DNA of 23,493 bases from Hyphomonas sp. (lineage in GTDB: Bacteria; Pseudomonadota; Alphaproteobacteria; Caulobacterales; Hyphomonadaceae), in the NCBI GenBank assembly GCA_003486945.1, contig DNFL01000083.1, positions 1-23,493 of the forward strand, written 5' to 3'. Positions 14,235-23,058 of the stretch are shown here, in pieces; the stretch's first letter is position 1; the number at the start of each line of letters is the position of its first letter. A program made the position numbers and the translations under genes. Below the pieces are notes generated by a model. It had not been told where the DNA came from and did not search any database. It saw only the letters and a program-made list of their open reading frames with translations.

Positions 14235-15469
14235 TGTTCGACTACGACCCCACCGATCCGCATGAAGTCGGCCTCAACGCAGACCGCCTCGCCGCGATCC
14301 CGCAATTCTTCAAGTCGAACTATATCGACACCGGCAAGCTGCCCTGCATGGGACTGCTCATCTCGCGCGGCGGCGAGGTTGCGCATGAAAGCTATACCGG
14401 CGCCACCGAAATGGGCGGCAACCAGCCCATCGGCCCGGAAACCATCTTCCGCATCTATTCGATGACCAAGCCGATCACGACGCTCGCCATCATGATGCTG
14501 TTCGAGGAATGCAAGCTGCGCCTCGACCATCCGGTCAGCCGCTATATTCCGGAATACAAGAACGCCAAGGTCTGGGCCGGCGGCACAGCGGCAGCGCCGA
14601 AACTGAAAGACCCGGACCGCGAGATGACGGTGCTCGATCTCGTCACCCACACATCCGGCCTCACCTATGGCTTCCTGATGCAGGACGAGACCGACGAAAT
14701 TTACCGCATCAACAAGGTCGGCCATCCGAAGCAGACGCTGCAGGATATGGCCCGCCAGATCGCCACGTTGCCGCTCGCTTTCTCTCCGGGTACGGAATGG
14801 CGCTATAGCCACTCCATCGACACGCTCGGCGCGATTGTCGAAATCGTCAGCGGACAGCCGCTCGACGAATTCTTCCGTGAACGTATCTTCGGCCCGCTCG
14901 GCATGAACGACACCGATTTCTGGGTGCCGGAGGACAAGATCCACCGCCTGATGGCCTGCTACCAGAAAGACGCGAAGACCGGCGAGACGACGCTCGCCGA
15001 TCCGGCCGGCGCGGCCTCGAAGCTCTACGCCAGGCGCCCGAACCTGCTCAATGCCGGCGGCGGCCTTGCCTCCACCATCCGCGACTATCACCGTTTTGCC
15101 CTGATGCTCTTGCGCGGCGGCACGCTTGACGGCGCGCGCCTGATCAGCCCGAAAACCTGGGAATTCATGCGCCAGAACCATCTGCCCGGCGGCCAGACGA
15201 TGCGCGGCATGGGCCGTTCGGCCTTCACCGAAGTCATGGCCGAAGGTGTCGGCTTCGGCCTCGGCGGCTCGGTCATCACCGATATCGTGCGCACCACCCA
15301 GCCCGGCAGCGAAGGCACCTTCAGCTGGGGCGGCCTCGCCTCCACCTTCTTCTGGATCGACCCCGAAGAAGAACTGATCGCCATCCAGGCCACCCAGCTG
15401 ATGCCATCCTCCACCTATCCGATGCGCCTGCAATTGCAGCAACTCGTCTACGCGGCGATCGACTGGTGA
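14234..15469 (+). CDS. Beta-lactamase-fold serine hydrolase (EstB/class C-like)
   Basis: The product is a 411-residue protein of the beta-lactamase/transpeptidase-like fold, no signal peptide seen, so probably cytosolic. Ser76-x-x-Lys79 (YSMTKPITT) holds the nucleophile. Tyr191 in RYSHS fits the second motif YxN, with His in place of Asn. A WGG near the C-terminus (FSWGGLASTFFW) replaces the KTG box, as in family VIII esterases such as EstB. I infer an esterase or amide hydrolase rather than a resistance enzyme. It overlaps the acyl-CoA dehydrogenase stop by 1 bp (TGATG) and its own stop overlaps the next start (GTGA), so translation is coupled on both sides. Its substrate may feed the acyl-CoA pathway, but that is inference. 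Confidence 0.9.
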   Translation: MFDYDPTDPHEVGLNADRLAAIPQFFKSNYIDTGKLPCMGLLISRGGEVAHESYTGATEMGGNQPIGPETIFRIYSMTKPITTLAIMMLFEECKLRLDHPVSRYIPEYKNAKVWAGGTAAAPKLKDPDREMTVLDLVTHTSGLTYGFLMQDETDEIYRINKVGHPKQTLQDMARQIATLPLAFSPGTEWRYSHSIDTLGAIVEIVSGQPLDEFFRERIFGPLGMNDTDFWVPEDKIHRLMACYQKDAKTGETTLADPAGAASKLYARRPNLLNAGGGLASTIRDYHRFALMLLRGGTLDGARLISPKTWEFMRQNHLPGGQTMRGMGRSAFTEVMAEGVGFGLGGSVITDIVRTTQPGSEGTFSWGGLASTFFWIDPEEELIAIQATQLMPSSTYPMRLQLQQLVYAAIDW

Positions 15470-15726
15470 GCGAACAGAAGCCCCTCTCCGTCCGCGACGC
15501 GATCCTCTCGCTCACGGCTGCCAAGGGCGCGGGCAAGAGCATTGCGCCGGAAGATGCCGCCAAAGCCGTCAGCCCGGAACATTTCGTCCGTGTGCTGAAG
15601 GATGTGCGCGCCGAAGCCGTCCGCCTGCACAAGGCGGGCCTCATCACCATCTACCGCAAGGGCAAACCGATCGAAGACCCGGACACGTTCAAGGGTGTAT
15701 ACCGGCTGGGCCTGCCTCCAGCATAG
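15466..15726 (+). CDS. DUF3253 domain-containing protein
   Basis: The product is 86 residues. It begins with GTG at 15466, overlapping the serine hydrolase stop in GTGA; no other start fits as well. The first half reads as a helix-turn-helix-like bundle (VRDAILSLTAAKGAGKSIAPEDAAKAV). The second half has VRAEAVRLHKAGLITIYRKGKPIEDPDTFKG and ends in YRLGL, the pattern of DUF3253, whose function is unknown. The winged-helix-like layout suggests nucleic-acid binding, but this is not shown. It is the third gene of the acyl-CoA dehydrogenase run and ends 3 bp before the TfoX-like gene. Confidence 0.82.
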   Translation: MSEQKPLSVRDAILSLTAAKGAGKSIAPEDAAKAVSPEHFVRVLKDVRAEAVRLHKAGLITIYRKGKPIEDPDTFKGVYRLGLPPA

Positions 15727-15729
15727 GAC

Positions 15730-16101
15730 ATGCCGAAGCCCCCCGACCCCTTCCACGAATTCGTCGCCGAGCTTTTCCGCGGCCTCGGCCAGGTCACTAT
15801 CAAGCGCATGTTCGGCGGCGCCGGCGTCTGGCATGAAGGCATCATGTTTGCGCTGCTGGCGGACGATACAATCTTCATCAAGGCCGACGCACCCTTACGC
15901 GCCGCGCTCACCGAAGAAGGCAGCTATCCTTTCGTCTGGCAGCGCCCGTCCGACGGCGCCGAAATCGATCTCGGCTATGTCAGCCTTCCTTCCGCCGCGC
16001 TAGACGATCCGGACGAAGCCGTCATCTGGGGCCGCAAAGCCCTCGCCGTCGCCCGCGCGAAATCGGTGGCCAAACCCGTCCGTAAAAGGAAGAAACCCTA
16101 G
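15730..16101 (+). CDS. TfoX N-terminal domain-containing protein
   Basis: The product is 123 residues and essentially one TfoX-N domain: RMFGGAGVWHEGIMFALLADDTIFIKAD (about 26-53) is the hallmark, followed by FVWQRPSDGAEIDLGYVSLP. In gammaproteobacteria TfoX/Sxy regulates competence, but stand-alone TfoX-N proteins in alphaproteobacteria have no assigned role. The C-terminal tail is basic (VAKPVRKRKKP). It starts 3 bp after the DUF3253 stop with no strong ribosome binding site of its own, which fits coupled translation. The stop TAG lies in a CTAG shared with the convergent DUF3291 gene. Confidence 0.88.
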   Translation: MPKPPDPFHEFVAELFRGLGQVTIKRMFGGAGVWHEGIMFALLADDTIFIKADAPLRAALTEEGSYPFVWQRPSDGAEIDLGYVSLPSAALDDPDEAVIWGRKALAVARAKSVAKPVRKRKKP

Positions 16102-16586
16102 GCGACTTCCGGTCGCGCGACCGGCTGGTCGAGCGAGAAGGCATAGTCCGACGAGCCATGCATCCGCAGGTGCTGCAAACGCTGCCAGCCATCTTCCAGC
16201 GTGAAGCGCTCACCCTTCGCCGCCCACCACATCACGAAGCCGGGGCCGTCGGAACGGTCAATCTCCTTCGCCAGTCGGCGCATGCCGGGCGGGTGGGTCT
16301 TGCCGGAATGACTGAACGCCTTCAGGTCGTCCAGCGACCGCCAGACGGCCATCGTCGAGATGTCCGGCGCGCGCCATTCATCCGGGTACGGAAAAGCATT
16401 AGTGAAGCCCCGCCAGCTGCCATCCGGGCAGCGCAGGCCGTGGTCGTGGTGCAGCAACCCCTCAAAGGCGTCGCCATCACGGAAAATGCGCGGCAACAGC
16501 GCAATGAATACCTGAACGAACTCATTGCTGAGGTCGAACTTGCCCAGGGGCCGGGCACAGTTGAAATGCACGAGCCTGAAATCCAT
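16098..16586 (-). CDS. DUF3291 domain-containing protein
   Basis: The product is a 162-residue soluble protein filling one DUF3291 domain, a dimeric alpha-beta barrel-like fold. Visible are the N-terminal strand RLVHFNCARPLG, the middle WRGFTNAFPYPDEWRAPDISTMAVWRSLDDLKAFSHSG and the late GPGFVMWWAAKGERFTLEDGWQRL. This order is typical of the family, some of whose relatives act as monooxygenase-like proteins, though no reaction is established for this one. It is convergent with the TfoX-like gene, with stops overlapping by 4 bp. The unusually AT-rich gap upstream (16587-16681) is the likely promoter region. Confidence 0.82.
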   Translation of the reverse strand: MDFRLVHFNCARPLGKFDLSNEFVQVFIALLPRIFRDGDAFEGLLHHDHGLRCPDGSWRGFTNAFPYPDEWRAPDISTMAVWRSLDDLKAFSHSGKTHPPGMRRLAKEIDRSDGPGFVMWWAAKGERFTLEDGWQRLQHLRMHGSSDYAFSLDQPVARPEVA

Positions 16587-16681
16587 AGCGTCCCGGCCTT
16601 ATATCCATCTGCCGGAACCTTAATAGGAATTGGGTTTAGTAATCTTTAAGGGAAACGAAATTTATTCGCATCCACCGGAGA
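16587..16681 (-). promoter_or_regulatory. AT-rich promoter region of the DUF3291 gene
   Basis: This 95-bp gap lies between the stop of the crotonase gene and the start of the DUF3291 gene, both on the minus strand. Its centre (about 16618-16665) is markedly AT-rich compared with everything around it, which suits a promoter. I cannot assign clear boxes. Confidence 0.4.
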
Positions 16682-17482
16682 TTACTTGCCCTTGAACTCC
16701 GCAGGGCGCTTTTGCAGGAACGCCGTCACGCCCTCGCGGAAATCTTCCGTCCGGCCCGCTGTGCGCTGGGCAATCCGCTCATTATGCAGGGCGGCGCCGA
16801 AATCGTCGTCACACGCGTCCCAGATGCACTGGCGCGCCAGCGACAGGGCGACGGTCGGCCCGGTCGCCAGTTTCACGGCAAACTCCTTGGCCACGGTCAT
16901 CAACTCGGCGTCGTCCACGACACGGTTAACCAGGCCCCACTGCAGCGCCGTTTCCGCCGGCAGTTTTTCACCCAGAAGTGCCATTTCCATGGCCCGCACC
17001 CGGCCGATCGTCTTGGCCAACAGGTAGGAAGATCCGCCATCCGGCACCAGGCCGATGCGGCGGAAAGCCTGCAGGAAATAGGCGCTCTTGCCCGCAATCA
17101 CGAGGTCGCCCATCAGGCCGATGGCGCAGCCGACGCCGGCTGCCGCGCCGTTCACTGCCGTGATCACCGGATGCGGATGTTCGCGGATCGCCGTGACCAG
17201 CGGATTGTAGAACGCGTCCAGCGCCTTGCCGGCATCCGGCACCGAGTCCGGGTGCGCAATCTGCGGCCCGCCGCCCATGCCGCCCAGGTTCGCGCCCGAA
17301 CAGAAGCCCCGGCCCTTGCCGGTCAGGATGGTGCAGCGCGCTTCCTTTGCGGCCACTTCAAACGCATGCAGCAGCTCGATGGCCGTATCCACGCCGCAGG
17401 CATTCAGCGTCTTGTCGTCATTGAAGGCGATGATCGCGATGCTGCCGTCCAGCTCGTAGGAAATCTTCTCATACTTGGCCAT
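16682..17482 (-). CDS. Enoyl-CoA hydratase/isomerase family protein, PaaG-like isomerase type
   Basis: The product is a 266-residue crotonase-fold enzyme. The oxyanion hole is made by CSGANL (61-66) and AAGVGCAIGL (114-123). The two hydratase glutamates are absent: Ala120 stands where the first Glu (GGGCE) would be and Ala139 near the second. Asp148 in IGLVPDGGSS matches the single catalytic Asp of PaaG and of some enoyl-CoA isomerases. I therefore favour double-bond isomerisation, or ring-epoxide isomerisation as in PaaG, over hydration. No other phenylacetate genes are visible. GGGAGA precedes the ATG. The gene is divergent from the aldehyde dehydrogenase and fits a role in unsaturated acyl-CoA breakdown. 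Confidence 0.9.
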   Translation of the reverse strand: MAKYEKISYELDGSIAIIAFNDDKTLNACGVDTAIELLHAFEVAAKEARCTILTGKGRGFCSGANLGGMGGGPQIAHPDSVPDAGKALDAFYNPLVTAIREHPHPVITAVNGAAAGVGCAIGLMGDLVIAGKSAYFLQAFRRIGLVPDGGSSYLLAKTIGRVRAMEMALLGEKLPAETALQWGLVNRVVDDAELMTVAKEFAVKLATGPTVALSLARQCIWDACDDDFGAALHNERIAQRTAGRTEDFREGVTAFLQKRPAEFKGK

Positions 17483-17575
17483 CTGTCCGTCTCCCTGATC
17501 TCTGTGCCGGCATGGCTAGCGCGAATGGCACAGGCCGTGAACACGTCACGCAGGGGCAAGGATTTGCGCGCCCCC

Positions 17576-17604
17576 TTGGGCGAATGCTGAACACGCGCTA
17601 CAGT
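17576..17604 (+). promoter_or_regulatory. Candidate sigma-70 promoter of the aldehyde dehydrogenase gene
   Basis: TTGGGC (17576-17581) and TACAGT (17599-17604) are separated by exactly 17 bp and lie 47 bp before the ATG at 17652. They match four of six consensus bases at -10 and three at -35. The 169-bp gap (17483-17651) also contains the promoter of the divergent crotonase gene. Confidence 0.4.
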
Positions 17605-17651
17605 ATTCACGACAGAACACGCCCCAACGGCATTCATCGGGAGAATTCGCA

Positions 17652-19085
17652 ATGGCCCTCGACGGCACCACAGACTCCGGCATGCGCTCGCTGCTCGACC
17701 GGCAAAAGGCCGCGCACCTGCGCGATGGCATTCCCTCCGCCGCCAAACGAATCGAATGGCTCGACAAATCCATCGACCTTCTCTTCACCCACGGCGACGC
17801 ACTCAACGAGGCCATGTGTGCAGATTTCGGCCACCGCTCGAAAGACCAGTCGAACCTCACCGACATTGCCGGCTCCATCGGCGCGCTGAAATTCGCCAAG
17901 GCCAACCTCGCCAAATGGATGCGCCCCGAAAAGCGCAAGGTTGAGTTCCCCCTCGGCCTCCTCGGCTCGAAGGCAGAGCTGCAATTCCAGCCGAAAGGCG
18001 TCATCGGCGTCATCAGCCCGTGGAACTTCCCGGTCAACCTCACCTTCACCCCGCTCGCCGGCGTCTTCGCTGCGGGCAACCGCTGCATGATCAAGCCGTC
18101 GGAATTCACAGAGGCGACTTCCGAGCTAATGAAATCGCTGATCGCGAAATACTACAGCCCGGAAGAATGCGTCGTCGTCACCGGCGGCCCGGAAGTCGGC
18201 GGCGAGTTCACGCGCCTGCCGTTCGATCACATCCTCTTCACTGGCGCGACCTCCATCGCGCATCACGTCATGCGCGCCGCGGCAGACAATCTCGTACCGC
18301 TGACGCTCGAGCTTGGCGGCAAGTCGCCCGTCATCCTCGGCCGCTCGGCAGACATGCAGAAAGCCGCCAACCGCATCATGGCCGGCAAGACGCTCAACGC
18401 CGGCCAGATCTGCCTCGCGCCGGACTATGCCTTCGTGCCGAAGGAAAAGACGCAGGACTTCATCGGCGCCGCCACCCGCGCCGTCGAAACGATGTACGCC
18501 TCCGGCCTCAAGGACAATGACGACTACACCTCCGTCATCAACCAGCGGCACTATGATCGCATCATGGGCTATGTCGAAGACGCCAAGGCCAAGGGCGCGC
18601 AAGTGCTCGAGATTAATCCGAAGTCGGAGAATTTCGCCCAGCAGCCGCACCACAAGATCCCGCCGACCCTGATCATCGATCCGACCGACGACATGAAAGT
18701 CATGCAGGACGAAATCTTCGGCCCCATCCTGCCGGTCAAATCCTATGGCGATGCGAAGGATGCCGTTGCCTATATCAACGCCCATCCGCGCCCGCTCGGC
18801 CTCTACTACTTCGGCGAAGACCAGGCCGAGCGCGAACTTGTGCTCAACAACACCACGTCCGGCGGCGTCACTGTCAACGACGTGATCTTCCACGTCGCGC
18901 AGGAAGACCTGCCGTTCGGCGGCGTCGGCCCCTCGGGCATGGGCCACTACCACGGCCGCGAGGGTTTCGAGACCTTCTCCAAGCTGCGCCCGGTGTTCCA
19001 CCAGGCGCCGGTGTCGGCGCTGAAGTTCTTCGGCCCCCCGTACGGCGCCCGCATGGACGCGCTGCTCAAGTTCCTCATGAAGTGA
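17652..19085 (+). CDS. NAD(P)-dependent aldehyde dehydrogenase, coniferyl-aldehyde-dehydrogenase type
   Basis: The product is a 477-residue cytosolic aldehyde dehydrogenase oxidising an aldehyde to the acid. Asn125 (SPWNFPV) stabilises the intermediate, Glu220 (LELGGKSP) is the general base, and Cys254 ([11 protein letters not shown]) is the nucleophile. [24 protein letters not shown] is the C-terminal signature. The APDY after the catalytic Cys and the C-terminal helix [18 protein letters not shown] are typical of the coniferyl-aldehyde and fatty-aldehyde group that resembles class 3 enzymes. A long-chain or aromatic aldehyde is therefore likely; the choice is open. GGGAGA precedes the ATG. 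The thiolase gene starts 7 bp after the stop, so the enzyme may feed the acid into beta-oxidation. Confidence 0.93.
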   Translation: MALDGTTDSGMRSLLDRQKAAHLRDGIPSAAKRIEWLDKSIDLLFTHGDALNEAMCADFGHRSKDQSNLTDIAGSIGALKFAKANLAKWMRPEKRKVEFPLGLLGSKAELQFQPKGVIGVISPWNFPVNLTFTPLAGVFAAGNRCMIKPSEFTEATSELMKSLIAKYYSPEECVVVTGGPEVGGEFTRLPFDHILFTGATSIAHHVMRAAADNLVPLTLELGGKSPVILGRSADMQKAANRIMAGKTLNAGQICLAPDYAFVPKEKTQDFIGAATRAVETMYASGLKDNDDYTSVINQRHYDRIMGYVEDAKAKGAQVLEINPKSENFAQQPHHKIPPTLIIDPTDDMKVMQDEIFGPILPVKSYGDAKDAVAYINAHPRPLGLYYFGEDQAERELVLNNTTSGGVTVNDVIFHVAQEDLPFGGVGPSGMGHYHGREGFETFSKLRPVFHQAPVSALKFFGPPYGARMDALLKFLMK

Positions 19086-19092
19086 AACCGCG

Positions 19093-20295
19093 ATGACCGC
19101 CTACATCTACGAACACCTGCGCACCCCGCGCGGCAAGGGCAAGAAGGACGGATCCCTTCACGAGATCACAGGCCTCAGCCTGGCGACCCAGGTGCTGGAA
19201 GCCCTGCGGGACCGCAATGACCTCGACACATCGAAGGTCGACGACGTCATCCTCGGCTGCGTCTCACCGGTGGGCGAGCAGGGCGCGGACATCGCCCGCA
19301 CCGCCGTCCTCTCCGCCGGCTGGGCCCAGACCGTGGCCGGTGTCCAGATCAACCGCTTCTGCGCCTCCGGTCTGGAAGCCGTGAACATGGCCGCGGCCAA
19401 GGTCAAATCCGGCGAGGCCGATTTCGCCGTCGGCGGCGGCATCGAGGCCATGAGCCGGGTGCCGATGGGCTCGGACGGCGGCGCCTGGCCGGTCGATCCG
19501 ACCTCGGCCTTCCCCACCTATTTCGTGCCCCAGGGCGTCTCGGCCGACATGATCGCCACCAAATACGGCTTCAGCCGCGACGACGTGGACGCCTATTCGA
19601 TGGAGAGCCACAAGCGCGCCGCGGCCGCCTGGGCTGACGGCCGCTTCTCGAAGTCGGTCATCGCCGTGAAGAACCAGCTCGGCCTCGTCCAACTGGACCG
19701 CGACGAGACCATCCGTCCGAACACTGACATGCAGTCGCTGGGCGCCCTGAATGCCTCCTTCGCCATGATGGGCGAGATGGCCTTCGACGCCGTGATCAAC
19801 CAGCGCTACCCCGAGGTCGAGCGGGTCAATCACGTCCACACGCCCGGCAACTCCTCGGGCATCGTCGACGGTTCGGCCGGGGTCCTGATCGGCTCGCTGG
19901 AAGCCGGCAAGGCCTTGGGCCTCAAGCCGCGCGCCCGCATCGTCGGCGCCGCCTCGATCGGGTCAGAGCCCTCGATCATGCTGACCGGCCCCGAGTTCGT
20001 GACCAAGAAGCTGCTCGCCAAACTGGGCATGACCACCGCCGACATCGACGTCTGGGAGCTTAACGAGGCCTTCGCCGCCGTGGTGCTGCGCTACATGCAG
20101 GCGCTCGACATCCCGCACGACAAGATGAACGTGAACGGCGGCGGCATCTCCATGGGCCACCCGCTGGGCGCCACCGGCGCCATGATCACCGGCATCGCCC
20201 TCGACGAGCTGGAGCGGTCGAACAAGTCCACCGCCCTGATCACCCTGTGCATCGGCGGCGGCATGGGCACCGCCACCGTCATCGAACGCGTCTGA
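19093..20295 (+). CDS. Acetyl-CoA C-acyltransferase (beta-oxidation thiolase, FadA type)
   Basis: The product is a 400-residue thiolase that cleaves 3-ketoacyl-CoA to acetyl-CoA and a shortened acyl-CoA. Cys90 ([11 protein letters not shown]) is the acylated nucleophile. NEAFAA carries the conserved Asn, His356 is in GHPLGATG, and Cys386 in CIGGGMG is the second cysteine. The order thiolase then multifunctional protein, 11 bp apart, is a standard beta-oxidation operon. There is no good Shine-Dalgarno in the 7 bp after the aldehyde dehydrogenase stop, only GAAGTGAAA reaching back into it, so translation may depend on coupling. Codon choice shifts here by eye: Glu is about 15 GAG to 5 GAA, against roughly equal use in the preceding gene. 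Confidence 0.94.
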   Translation: MTAYIYEHLRTPRGKGKKDGSLHEITGLSLATQVLEALRDRNDLDTSKVDDVILGCVSPVGEQGADIARTAVLSAGWAQTVAGVQINRFCASGLEAVNMAAAKVKSGEADFAVGGGIEAMSRVPMGSDGGAWPVDPTSAFPTYFVPQGVSADMIATKYGFSRDDVDAYSMESHKRAAAAWADGRFSKSVIAVKNQLGLVQLDRDETIRPNTDMQSLGALNASFAMMGEMAFDAVINQRYPEVERVNHVHTPGNSSGIVDGSAGVLIGSLEAGKALGLKPRARIVGAASIGSEPSIMLTGPEFVTKKLLAKLGMTTADIDVWELNEAFAAVVLRYMQALDIPHDKMNVNGGGISMGHPLGATGAMITGIALDELERSNKSTALITLCIGGGMGTATVIERV

Positions 20296-20306
20296 GGATT
20301 TTGACC

Positions 20307-22484
20307 ATGGAAAACTTCAAGATCGACGTCGACGCCGACGGCATCGCCCTGATCACCTTCGACGTCCCCGGACGCTCGATGAACACCCTGACCTCGGGCG
20401 TGATGCAGGAGATCCCGCAGTGGGTCGAACGGGTGAAGACCGACGACGCCATCAAGGGCGCGGTCCTGACCTCGGGCAAGGCCAGCGGCTTCTGTGCCGG
20501 CGCCGACCTCGGTGACATGGCCGGCGGCATGCTGGCCGGCGGTTCGCTGCAGGACGCCTATGATGCGGGCTGGAAGCTGAACGGCGCCCTGCGCGCGCTG
20601 GAGACTTGCGGCAAGCCGGTGGCCGCGGCCATCAACGGCCTGGCTCTCGGCGGCGGGCTCGAGCTGACGCTGGCCTGTCACTACCGGGTCGTCGCCGACG
20701 ACAACAAGATTCAGCTCGGCCTGCCCGAGATCAAGGTCGGCCTCTTCCCCGGCGGCGGCGGCACCCAGCGGCTGACGCGCCTGATCGGCGTGCAGGCGGC
20801 GATGACGGCGATGAGCGCCGGCTCTTCCTGGCGTCCGAACGACGCCAGGGGCGCGGGCGTGGTCCACGAGGTCGTGGCCAAGGGCACCGAGATCGACGCC
20901 GCCAAGGCGTGGATCAAGGGCGGCGGCAAGGCCGTCCAGCCGTGGGACGACAAGGGCTTCAAACAGCCCGGCGGCGGCCCCTACCACCCGGCGGGCATCC
21001 AGAATTTCCTCGTCGGCAACGCCATGCTGCGCAAACAGTCCTACGGCAACTATCCGGCCGTGCTGAACCTGATGAAGGCCGTCTATGAGGGCATTCAGGT
21101 GCCGATGGACGCGGCCCTGCGCATCGAGACCCGCTACTTCATCAAGACCCTGATGACGCCGCAGGCCCAGGCCATGATCCGCAGCCTGTTCCTGTCCAAG
21201 CAGGAGCTGGACAAGGGCGCCGTCCGTCCGGCGGGCGTGCCCAAGTCCGATCCGAAGAAGGTCACCGTCATCGGCGCCGGCATGATGGGCGCGGGCATCG
21301 CCTATGTGCAGGCCCTGGCCGGCATCGAGACCATCCTGATCGACCGTACCCAGGAAGACGCCGACAAGGGCAAGGCCCACGTCGCCGACCTGCTGAAGAA
21401 GCGCCTGTCGCGCGGCCAGATCACGCAGGAGAAGTTTGACGCCCTGCTCGGCTCGGTCACCGCGACGACCGACTACGACCTGATCAAGGGCTCGGACCTG
21501 GTCATCGAGGCCGTGTTCGAGAACCGCGAGATCAAGGCCGACGTCACCAAACGCGCCGAGGCGCAGCTTGAGGCCGGAGCCGTGTTCGGCTCCAACACCT
21601 CGACCCTGCCGATCACCGGCCTAGCCGAGGCCAGCGTCCGGCCCGAGGACTTCATCGGCATCCACTTCTTCTCGCCCGTCGACAAGATGATGCTGGTCGA
21701 GATCATCCTCGGCGAGAAGACCGGCGAGGCGGCGATCGCCAAATCGCTGGACTACATCATGAAGATCAAGAAGACCCCGATCGTCGTCAACGACGGCCGC
21801 GGCTTCTACACCTCGCGCTGCTTCGGCACCTATGTCGCCGAGGGCATGGCCATGCTGGAAGAGGGCTATGCCCCTGCCCTGATCGACAACATCGGCCGCA
21901 TGACCGGCATGCCGCGCGGCCCGCTGGAGATGCACGACGACGTGGCCCTGGACCTGTCGGTCAAGATCGCCAAGCAGACGGCGCTCGACCTCGGCGACAA
22001 ATACCAGCCCCTGCCCGGCTCGCAGATCGTCCAGAAGATGGTCGAGGAGCTCGGCCGCTATGGCCGCAAGAACGGCATGGGCTTCTATGACTACGACCAG
22101 AAGCCCAAGAAGATCTGGGCCGGTCTGGCCGAGCTGGCGCCGGTGAAGATCAACGATTCCACGCCGGAACTGGTCGAGGACCAGAAGCAGCGCCTGCTGT
22201 ACCGGCAGGCCGTCGAGGTCGCGCGCTGCTGGGAAGAGGGCGTCATCGACGACCCGCGCGAGGCCGATGTCGGCGCCATCCTGGCCTGGGGCTTCGCGCC
22301 CTGGACCGGCGGCCCGATCACCATGATCGACCAGACGGGCCTCAAGGCCTTCGTGGCCCAGGCCGACGACTACGCCGCCCGCTACGGCGACCGCTTCAAG
22401 GTCCCGCAGCTGCTGCGCGACATGGCGGCCAAGGGTGAGACCTTCTACGGAAACTTCGCCGGGAAGCAGAAGGCGGCGGCCTGA
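20307..22484 (+). CDS. Trifunctional fatty-acid oxidation protein: enoyl-CoA hydratase / 3-hydroxyacyl-CoA dehydrogenase (FadB/FadJ type)
   Basis: The product is 725 residues, the usual length. The N-terminal crotonase domain (1-190) has GFCAGADL (61-68) and both catalytic glutamates, Glu119 ([12 protein letters not shown]) and Glu141 ([16 protein letters not shown]), so it hydrates trans-2-enoyl-CoA. The NAD domain begins at about 319 with [16 protein letters not shown]. His453 ([16 protein letters not shown]) is the dehydrogenase catalytic His, and the helical C-terminal domain ends with GFAPWTGGP. With the thiolase 11 bp upstream it completes the beta-oxidation spiral, probably as an alpha-beta complex. 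The ATG at 20307 has GAGGA 8 bases upstream. Codon style is GAG/CTG-rich like the thiolase. Confidence 0.95.
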   Translation: MENFKIDVDADGIALITFDVPGRSMNTLTSGVMQEIPQWVERVKTDDAIKGAVLTSGKASGFCAGADLGDMAGGMLAGGSLQDAYDAGWKLNGALRALETCGKPVAAAINGLALGGGLELTLACHYRVVADDNKIQLGLPEIKVGLFPGGGGTQRLTRLIGVQAAMTAMSAGSSWRPNDARGAGVVHEVVAKGTEIDAAKAWIKGGGKAVQPWDDKGFKQPGGGPYHPAGIQNFLVGNAMLRKQSYGNYPAVLNLMKAVYEGIQVPMDAALRIETRYFIKTLMTPQAQAMIRSLFLSKQELDKGAVRPAGVPKSDPKKVTVIGAGMMGAGIAYVQALAGIETILIDRTQEDADKGKAHVADLLKKRLSRGQITQEKFDALLGSVTATTDYDLIKGSDLVIEAVFENREIKADVTKRAEAQLEAGAVFGSNTSTLPITGLAEASVRPEDFIGIHFFSPVDKMMLVEIILGEKTGEAAIAKSLDYIMKIKKTPIVVNDGRGFYTSRCFGTYVAEGMAMLEEGYAPALIDNIGRMTGMPRGPLEMHDDVALDLSVKIAKQTALDLGDKYQPLPGSQIVQKMVEELGRYGRKNGMGFYDYDQKPKKIWAGLAELAPVKINDSTPELVEDQKQRLLYRQAVEVARCWEEGVIDDPREADVGAILAWGFAPWTGGPITMIDQTGLKAFVAQADDYAARYGDRFKVPQLLRDMAAKGETFYGNFAGKQKAAA

Positions 22485-22500
22485 GTGCAGCCCACAGAAC

Positions 22501-22533
22501 ACCGTCGCCCCGGAGTCGATCCGGAGTGACGGT
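22501..22533 (+). terminator. Hairpin after the beta-oxidation operon, terminator candidate
   Basis: ACCGTC (22501-22506) pairs with GACGGT (22528-22533), and within it CCGGA (22510-22514) pairs with TCCGG (22520-22524) around a 5-base loop, with a 3x3 internal loop between. It lies 17 bp after the fadB-type stop. No T run follows, so it would be a rho-dependent or processing hairpin rather than a classical terminator. Confidence 0.5.
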
Positions 22534-22634
22534 CAAGGGACTCAAAGATCCTTCGGTGAAAAACCGGGCCGGCATTGAACCGTTCGGCGCTGCCCGCGCA
22601 CCTCTCTCACGAACCTTTTCGGGGAGACCAACGC

Positions 22635-22985
22635 ATGCCCAACACCCTGCGCGAACTCAATGCCCGCGAGATCGAGGCACTCGACCGCATCACCCGTCCG
22701 TCGGGGTTTTTCGAATTGGCAGCCGACCTCTTCCGGGGCGGAACAGCCTGGGCCAGCCTGGGAATGATGACGGCCGAAATCGGCCTGTTCATTGCAGGCG
22801 TCTGGTGCGCCTGGCGCTTTTCCGGAGCAACGACTCCCCTTGAGGCCATGCGATGGGGCCTGCCCGCGCTCGGGCTGATCCTGATGTCCTTCACCATCAA
22901 ATTCTCGTTCTGGCCGGTGATGCATATCAACCGGCTGAAGCGTCAGGTCGCGGAACTGGAACTGCGACTACTCCGGATCGATTGA
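22635..22985 (+). CDS. Small membrane protein, DUF6768-like
   Basis: The product is a 116-residue protein with two hydrophobic helices, about residues 38-62 (ASLGMMTAEIGLFIAGVWCAW) and 74-95 (WGLPALGLILMSFTIKFSFW). A basic, heptad-like C-terminal helix follows (INRLKRQVAELELRLLRI). The N-terminal LNAREIEALDRI with GFFELAADLFRGG, the TTPLEAMRWGL linker and the C-terminal coil resemble DUF6768 proteins as I remember them; their function is unknown. GGGGAG (22621-22626) lies 8 bases before the ATG at 22635; the longer frame to 22575 has no such site. It is separated from the beta-oxidation operon by 150 bp with a hairpin, so it is likely its own unit. Confidence 0.75.
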   Translation: MPNTLRELNAREIEALDRITRPSGFFELAADLFRGGTAWASLGMMTAEIGLFIAGVWCAWRFSGATTPLEAMRWGLPALGLILMSFTIKFSFWPVMHINRLKRQVAELELRLLRID

Positions 22986-23007
22986 AGCCCGATTCCGGAT
23001 CGCTTGA
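22972..23007. repeat. Short imperfect tandem repeat across a stop codon
   Basis: TCCGGATCGATTGA (22972-22985) recurs as TCCGGATCGCTTGA (22994-23007), with one mismatch and a 22-base period. The first copy contains the stop codon of the DUF6768-like gene. It looks like a small tandem duplication in the 3' flank. Confidence 0.5.
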
Positions 23008-23058
23008 CGCCGGCGGCTTTCGGCTCCACCCGTCGCTTCTGAAACCGGGAGTCGCCGC

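Noticed and set aside
14177..15442. Minus-strand frame of 421 codons opposite the serine hydrolase
   Set aside because: It is a shadow of a gene with clear SxxK and WGG motifs and coupled neighbours.
14234..15469. True class C beta-lactamase resistance gene
   Set aside because: No signal peptide is seen, the second motif is YSH and a WGG replaces KTG, which fits family VIII esterases better.
16712..17590. Plus-strand frame of 292 codons opposite the crotonase
   Set aside because: It is a shadow frame with low-complexity Arg/His/Gln composition.
20091..22502. Long minus-strand frames opposite the thiolase and FadB-type genes
   Set aside because: They are antisense to complete, highly conserved enzymes; third-base GC bias explains the absence of stops.
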